In this document: positions 61,416 to 64,000 of the stretch, in pieces | Position numbering within the stretch: position 1 is the stretch's first letter | Layout: every line of letters begins with the position of its first letter | From: Cacconaster sp045642485 | GTDB taxonomy: Bacteria; Bacteroidota; Bacteroidia; Bacteroidales; UBA932 | Direction: 5' to 3' | NCBI GenBank assembly: GCA_045642485.1 | Contig: JAZUIV010000017.1 | Coordinates: 147,803-211,802 of the forward strand | Length of the DNA: 64,000 bases | Notes under the pieces: generated by a model | The model's database searches: none | The model's input: the letters and a program-made list of their open reading frames with translations, nothing else | What the model was told of the DNA's origin: nothing | Position numbers and translations under genes: made by a program

Positions 61416-62540
61416 ATGAAAAAACTGATTTTAACCGCATTTCTCGCTTTTTCGTGCTCTTTTGCCCTCTGCGCGCAGGAAGATTCCTCCTCTGTCGTGG
61501 CAAGGATGCACTCGGAAAACGCTGCAGTTCTCAGGCAATATGTAGCCCATCCTTCAGTAGTTGCAAAGAAAGTTGTCCCACGCAAGGAAGCATATCTGTA
61601 TTTCAATCACCTCGACTGGATGAAGCTGGCCGATGCCGACACTCCCGTAGTGCCTGTGGCTGACCCCGCTGAACTCTATCTGACCCGCAACGGAAACGTC
61701 CTCTTCTCTTCAAAGGACGTGGACAGCACCTGGAGTGCTCCCGCTCCCCCTTCCGACCTGTTTGAAAATGCCGGCAACGAATCCTACCCTGTTGTGACGT
61801 ATAACGGCAGAGCCCTCTATTTCAGTTCCCGGTCCCTCTACGGCATCGGCGGGTATGACATTTATCGATGTGACCGAGACCCCGTCACCGGGGCTCTGGG
61901 CACTCCCCAAAATCTCGGTTACCCTTTCAACAGCGAAGCCGACGACCTATTGTGCAGCGAGACTCCCGACGGGAAATATATAATGTTCGCCTCGTCTCGA
62001 GACTGCGATCCCGGGCAGGTGTGTCTTTATGTTGTGGAGTACGAGAATTTCACCCGCCGCTCCGCATCGGCAAGCGAGGTGGCCTCACTTCTTAAGTTGA
62101 ATCCGGGGCCTTCCTCAGGGAAGTACACCTTCACAAAAGGCTCGCTTGCAGGGGATTTATCTGTCGTTTTCGCTGAAGCAGAGCCGGTCTATGGGCTGAC
62201 TGTCAGCGAACAGGGAGCCTTCGCAGAGGACAATGAACTCCCCGAAGGCATTGTATATCAGATTCAGATTTACGTTGTCAGTAAGGCTGTTTCAGTCAAG
62301 CAGCTGAAGGGTATCAGCCCCGTATATGACCACAAGATTTCCGGCAACAAGCATCTATATGCCGCAGGTCTCTTCCGCTCCTATTCCGAAGCCAAGACCG
62401 CTCTGACCAAGGTCAAGGGAGCCGGTTTCCCTAAAGCCCTGATAATCGCCTATCGCAATGGCAAGTCGTTGAGCGTCAACCGCGCCCGCCAGTTGGAATC
62501 GGAAACCATCGTCCACGAAGAAGTCAGGATTGTGAAATAG
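61416..62540 (+). CDS. Secreted PD40-repeat protein with C-terminal SPOR-like domain
   Basis: 374 residues with a signal peptide (LTAFLAFSCSFALCAQ). Residues ~85-215 contain PD40/WD40-like blades (ESYPVVTYNGRALYFSSRS, GGYDIYRCDRD, LLCSETPDGKYIMFASSRD). The C-terminal ~80 residues look like a SPOR peptidoglycan-binding domain: VYQIQIYVVSKAVSVKQLKG, HLYAAGLFRSYSEAKTALTK and AFIIAYRNG-like ending ALIIAYRNGKSL. Similar proteins associate with OmpA-like and gliding or secretion components, but no such partner is adjacent. It has its own near-leaderless promoter. Confidence 0.78.
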   Translation: MKKLILTAFLAFSCSFALCAQEDSSSVVARMHSENAAVLRQYVAHPSVVAKKVVPRKEAYLYFNHLDWMKLADADTPVVPVADPAELYLTRNGNVLFSSKDVDSTWSAPAPPSDLFENAGNESYPVVTYNGRALYFSSRSLYGIGGYDIYRCDRDPVTGALGTPQNLGYPFNSEADDLLCSETPDGKYIMFASSRDCDPGQVCLYVVEYENFTRRSASASEVASLLKLNPGPSSGKYTFTKGSLAGDLSVVFAEAEPVYGLTVSEQGAFAEDNELPEGIVYQIQIYVVSKAVSVKQLKGISPVYDHKISGNKHLYAAGLFRSYSEAKTALTKVKGAGFPKALIIAYRNGKSLSVNRARQLESETIVHEEVRIVK

Positions 62541-62616
62541 CCGAGGCAGGGCTGACGGCGGGGTCTGGCGTTGATGGCGGGGAGCGGCGCTGAAGTGCGG
62601 CGACAAGGTGCGGTGG

Positions 62617-62694
62617 CGGAGCGTGGCGGCGGGGAGTGGCGGCGGAGCGCGTTGTCGGGGAGTGGCGACGGAGCGCGTTGTCGGGGCGTGGCGG
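62617..62694. repeat. Three tandem copies of a 26-bp GC-rich unit
   Basis: Units at 62617-62642, 62643-62668 and 62669-62694 all begin CGGAGCG and end GTGGCG plus one base. Copies 2 and 3 differ at about two positions; copy 1 differs in the middle (TGGCGGCG for CGTTGTCG). The surrounding 80 bp are of similar composition and may contain decayed copies. Confidence 0.75.
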
Positions 62695-62861
62695 GGTGCG
62701 GCGGCGAAAAGCAGGTGACGGAAATCGCGCTCTCGGATACTTTTAACATCACCTGCGGCTGGTTTTTCGGCCTCAAGTGACGACACCCCCTCCCAGAAGG
62801 GCCTCAGAGGCACATCGCCATCACCTGATTTTAAGATTTGTTGGAACATCGAAAATCCGTA

Positions 62862-62892
62862 TTGCATATCTCCGAAAATCTCCTTATACTTG
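62862..62892 (+). promoter_or_regulatory. Promoter for the HUH-like gene
   Basis: TTG at 62862-62864, a 20-bp spacer, TATACTTG at 62885-62892 (one mismatch). It leaves about a 45-bp leader before the ATG at 62942. Confidence 0.5.
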
Positions 62893-62941
62893 CAAAGTCT
62901 GAAAAGTCACCGGGAGGAGTGGGCTTGAGGCGGGAGATTTT

Positions 62942-63841
62942 ATGGAACAACATTATTACCATCTGTTCGCGAATGGTGACGACGCGAAAAATTTCATCAC
63001 CAGCGAGGAAGAATTCAGGGCGGCTTTCAACAGATTTGCCGTATGCGCCTATTTGAGCAATGTCACTGTGCTTGCCGCATCTGTCGAGGATTCTCATCCT
63101 CACGCTCTTTTTTATGGGAGTATCGAAGATGCCTCCCTTTTCAAGAACAACTACGAAAATTTTTCTAACCGATATATTTCCCGCCACAGAGGGTCTTTGG
63201 AAGATGTTTCTCTTCATTGCGAAATAGTTGAGATTACCGACATCTCCTACCTTATGAATGTTGCCATCTATGTGATCATCCAAGCAACAAAAGATGGGAA
63301 GGCTGTCCTTCCCTATGACTATTTGTATGGGACCGGAGCATTATATTTTCGCAAGCCTGGAGCCATCTTACCCTGGGACCACGATTACCTGGGACATCTT
63401 TACGAGAGAAGGAAGTTGGGGGATCTTCCTGTCAGGGCCCAATGGAAAATCTGCAACACAAAAATACCGATGCCCGCCGACTGGATAACAGTTAACGGAT
63501 TCATTCATCCCTTGAGTTTTGTGGATGTTGCCGCCTTTGAGAAAATCCATAAGACACACAATTGCTTCCGGGCTTTTCTGGCAAGCGGAAAGGCAAGAGA
63601 CGAAATTATTCTTAAAACAATGGCCTCCACAAGAGGCGTCACCCTTGATGACATTGAAGCGAGAAACTTATGCAAAACAATGTGTTATGAGCTATTCGAG
63701 AAATTGTCAACAAGTGTTCTTTCAATCGGACAACGTATTACTTTGGCACAGGGACTGCGTAAAAAATATATGTTGTCTATTCGGCAACTCTCATTCCTCA
63801 CAAAAATATCTGAGAATGAATTGAGGAAATATGTCAGATAA
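62942..63841 (+). CDS. HUH (Y1/REP-associated) transposase-like protein
   Basis: 299 residues. The N-terminal ~150 residues resemble Y1 transposases of the IS200/RAYT type: YYHLFANGDDAKNFITSEEE, VTVLAASVEDSHPHALFYGS with His52-x-His54 as a HUH-like metal site, and YLMNVAIYVIIQATKDG with Tyr110 about 56 residues later, the spacing of the nucleophile in this class. LPYDYLYGTGALYFR is the block that usually follows. Pro53 in the HUH motif is unusual, so activity is uncertain. The C-terminal ~85 residues end in a helix-turn-helix-like LSIRQLSFLTKISENELRKY. RAYT proteins act on small palindromes, which gives interest to the hairpin elements in this window. Family assignment is from pattern recognition only. 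Confidence 0.7.
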   Translation: MEQHYYHLFANGDDAKNFITSEEEFRAAFNRFAVCAYLSNVTVLAASVEDSHPHALFYGSIEDASLFKNNYENFSNRYISRHRGSLEDVSLHCEIVEITDISYLMNVAIYVIIQATKDGKAVLPYDYLYGTGALYFRKPGAILPWDHDYLGHLYERRKLGDLPVRAQWKICNTKIPMPADWITVNGFIHPLSFVDVAAFEKIHKTHNCFRAFLASGKARDEIILKTMASTRGVTLDDIEARNLCKTMCYELFEKLSTSVLSIGQRITLAQGLRKKYMLSIRQLSFLTKISENELRKYVR

Positions 63842-64000
63842 CTTCCTGTCTTCAAGAAGCTGTTTAAATTTGATTGCCGAAATTTATAATAACAGATTTT
63901 TTGATGGATTTGTGCTTGAAATGAGGGAGCATACCGGTTGGTATGTGACCGAATTGAAAGTGCAAAGACGCGAAAAAGATGCATAAGAAATGAGAGTAAT
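63842..64000. other. Short right-end stretch without a recognisable gene
   Basis: AT-rich 159 bp. A TAAATTTG element at 63865-63872 could be the -7 part of a promoter pointing right, but the window ends before a gene can be recognised. Confidence 0.4.

Larger units (their letters stand above)
62541..62941. other. 400-bp non-coding GC-rich region upstream of the HUH-like gene
   Basis: This region holds the 26-bp tandem repeats (62617-62694), an inverted pair GCAGGTGA/TCACCTGC around 62712-62756, a third CACCTGA near 62823, and TGACGACACCCCCTCCC (62778-62794), which partly resembles the core of palindromes A and C. The right end has a promoter for the next gene. Open frames across it are low-complexity and I see no real gene. 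Confidence 0.6.

Noticed and set aside
62541..62941. Small Pro/Arg-rich open frames on the - strand and Gly/Arg-rich frames on the + strand
   Set aside because: They are translations of the GC-rich tandem repeats with no protein signature.
1..64000. CRISPR array or cas genes
   Set aside because: No regularly spaced repeats with unique spacers and no Cas-like protein were seen; the only tandem repeat (62617-62694) has no spacers.

Overview
The window looks like a chromosomal segment of a Bacteroidales bacterium, probably host-associated; I cannot name the genus. The evidence is a SusC/SusD pair, a fused SecDF, BACON, DUF4988, DUF4271, DUF6057 and DUF2723 families, many Cys-lipobox lipoproteins, and Bacteroidetes-type promoters (TTG, 19-20 bp, TAnnTTTG). 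The core genes are moderately GC-rich. A visibly AT-richer accessory block lies at about 12.5-16.95 kb.

Layout. 0-8.3 kb is housekeeping on the + strand: the end of purH, an in-frame PurD-FolD fusion, an M23 lipoprotein, YraN, mannose-1-phosphate guanylyltransferase, PheS, a YhcC-like radical SAM enzyme and an NlpC/P60 hydrolase. 8.3-11.45 kb carries a small conserved protein, pnp and rpsO on the - strand, with an intrinsic terminator between rpsO and pnp, then a divergent tRNA-Pro(CGG). 11.5-17.4 kb is an accessory island beside that tRNA: a three-gene, ATGA-coupled DUF3791/DUF3990 (ADP-ribosyltransferase-like) unit, and a restriction-modification operon of XRE regulator, nuclease-methylase fusion, two-domain specificity subunit and a truncated AAA ATPase. 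A hairpin-rich non-coding stretch follows. 17.5-31.3 kb holds a galacturonokinase-like GHMP kinase coupled to a nucleotidyltransferase, ComF, a GH36 enzyme, two divergent BACON lipoproteins, a C69 dipeptidase, three tandem DUF4988 coiled-coil lipoproteins and an acyltransferase.

31.3-43.9 kb is a DUF6057 / CxxCH-propeller / thioredoxin-like trio, followed by a SusCD locus with a Gfo/Idh/MocA oxidoreductase, a DUF1080 3-keto-glycoside hydrolase and a lipoprotein TIM-barrel isomerase. This has the gene content of an oxidise-cleave-isomerise route for glycosides. 44-50.6 kb has lepA and an ECF sigma operon followed by a large HExxH/propeller/barrel protein. 50.6-58.2 kb has a shortened UvrC, YidD, RnpA, HemD and DUF4271, and, divergently, DUF2723 coupled to a tyrosine recombinase. 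58.2-64 kb has SecDF, a PD40-SPOR protein, a GC-rich tandem repeat and a HUH-transposase-like gene.

The most unusual signal is two roughly 100-120 bp palindromes (44021-44143 and 58179-58276). Each has a perfect 22-bp inverted arm of unrelated, locus-specific sequence around a shared structured core (short stem with a TGAC loop, then CCCCTCCC, then a second hairpin). Both lie between convergent genes. One directly follows the tyrosine recombinase, and the window also encodes a HUH-like protein. A looser relative lies at 17043-17163. A second window-wide feature is the very short distance (4-7 nt) between the TAnnTTTG element and the start codon in several genes, which predicts leaderless or near-leaderless mRNAs.
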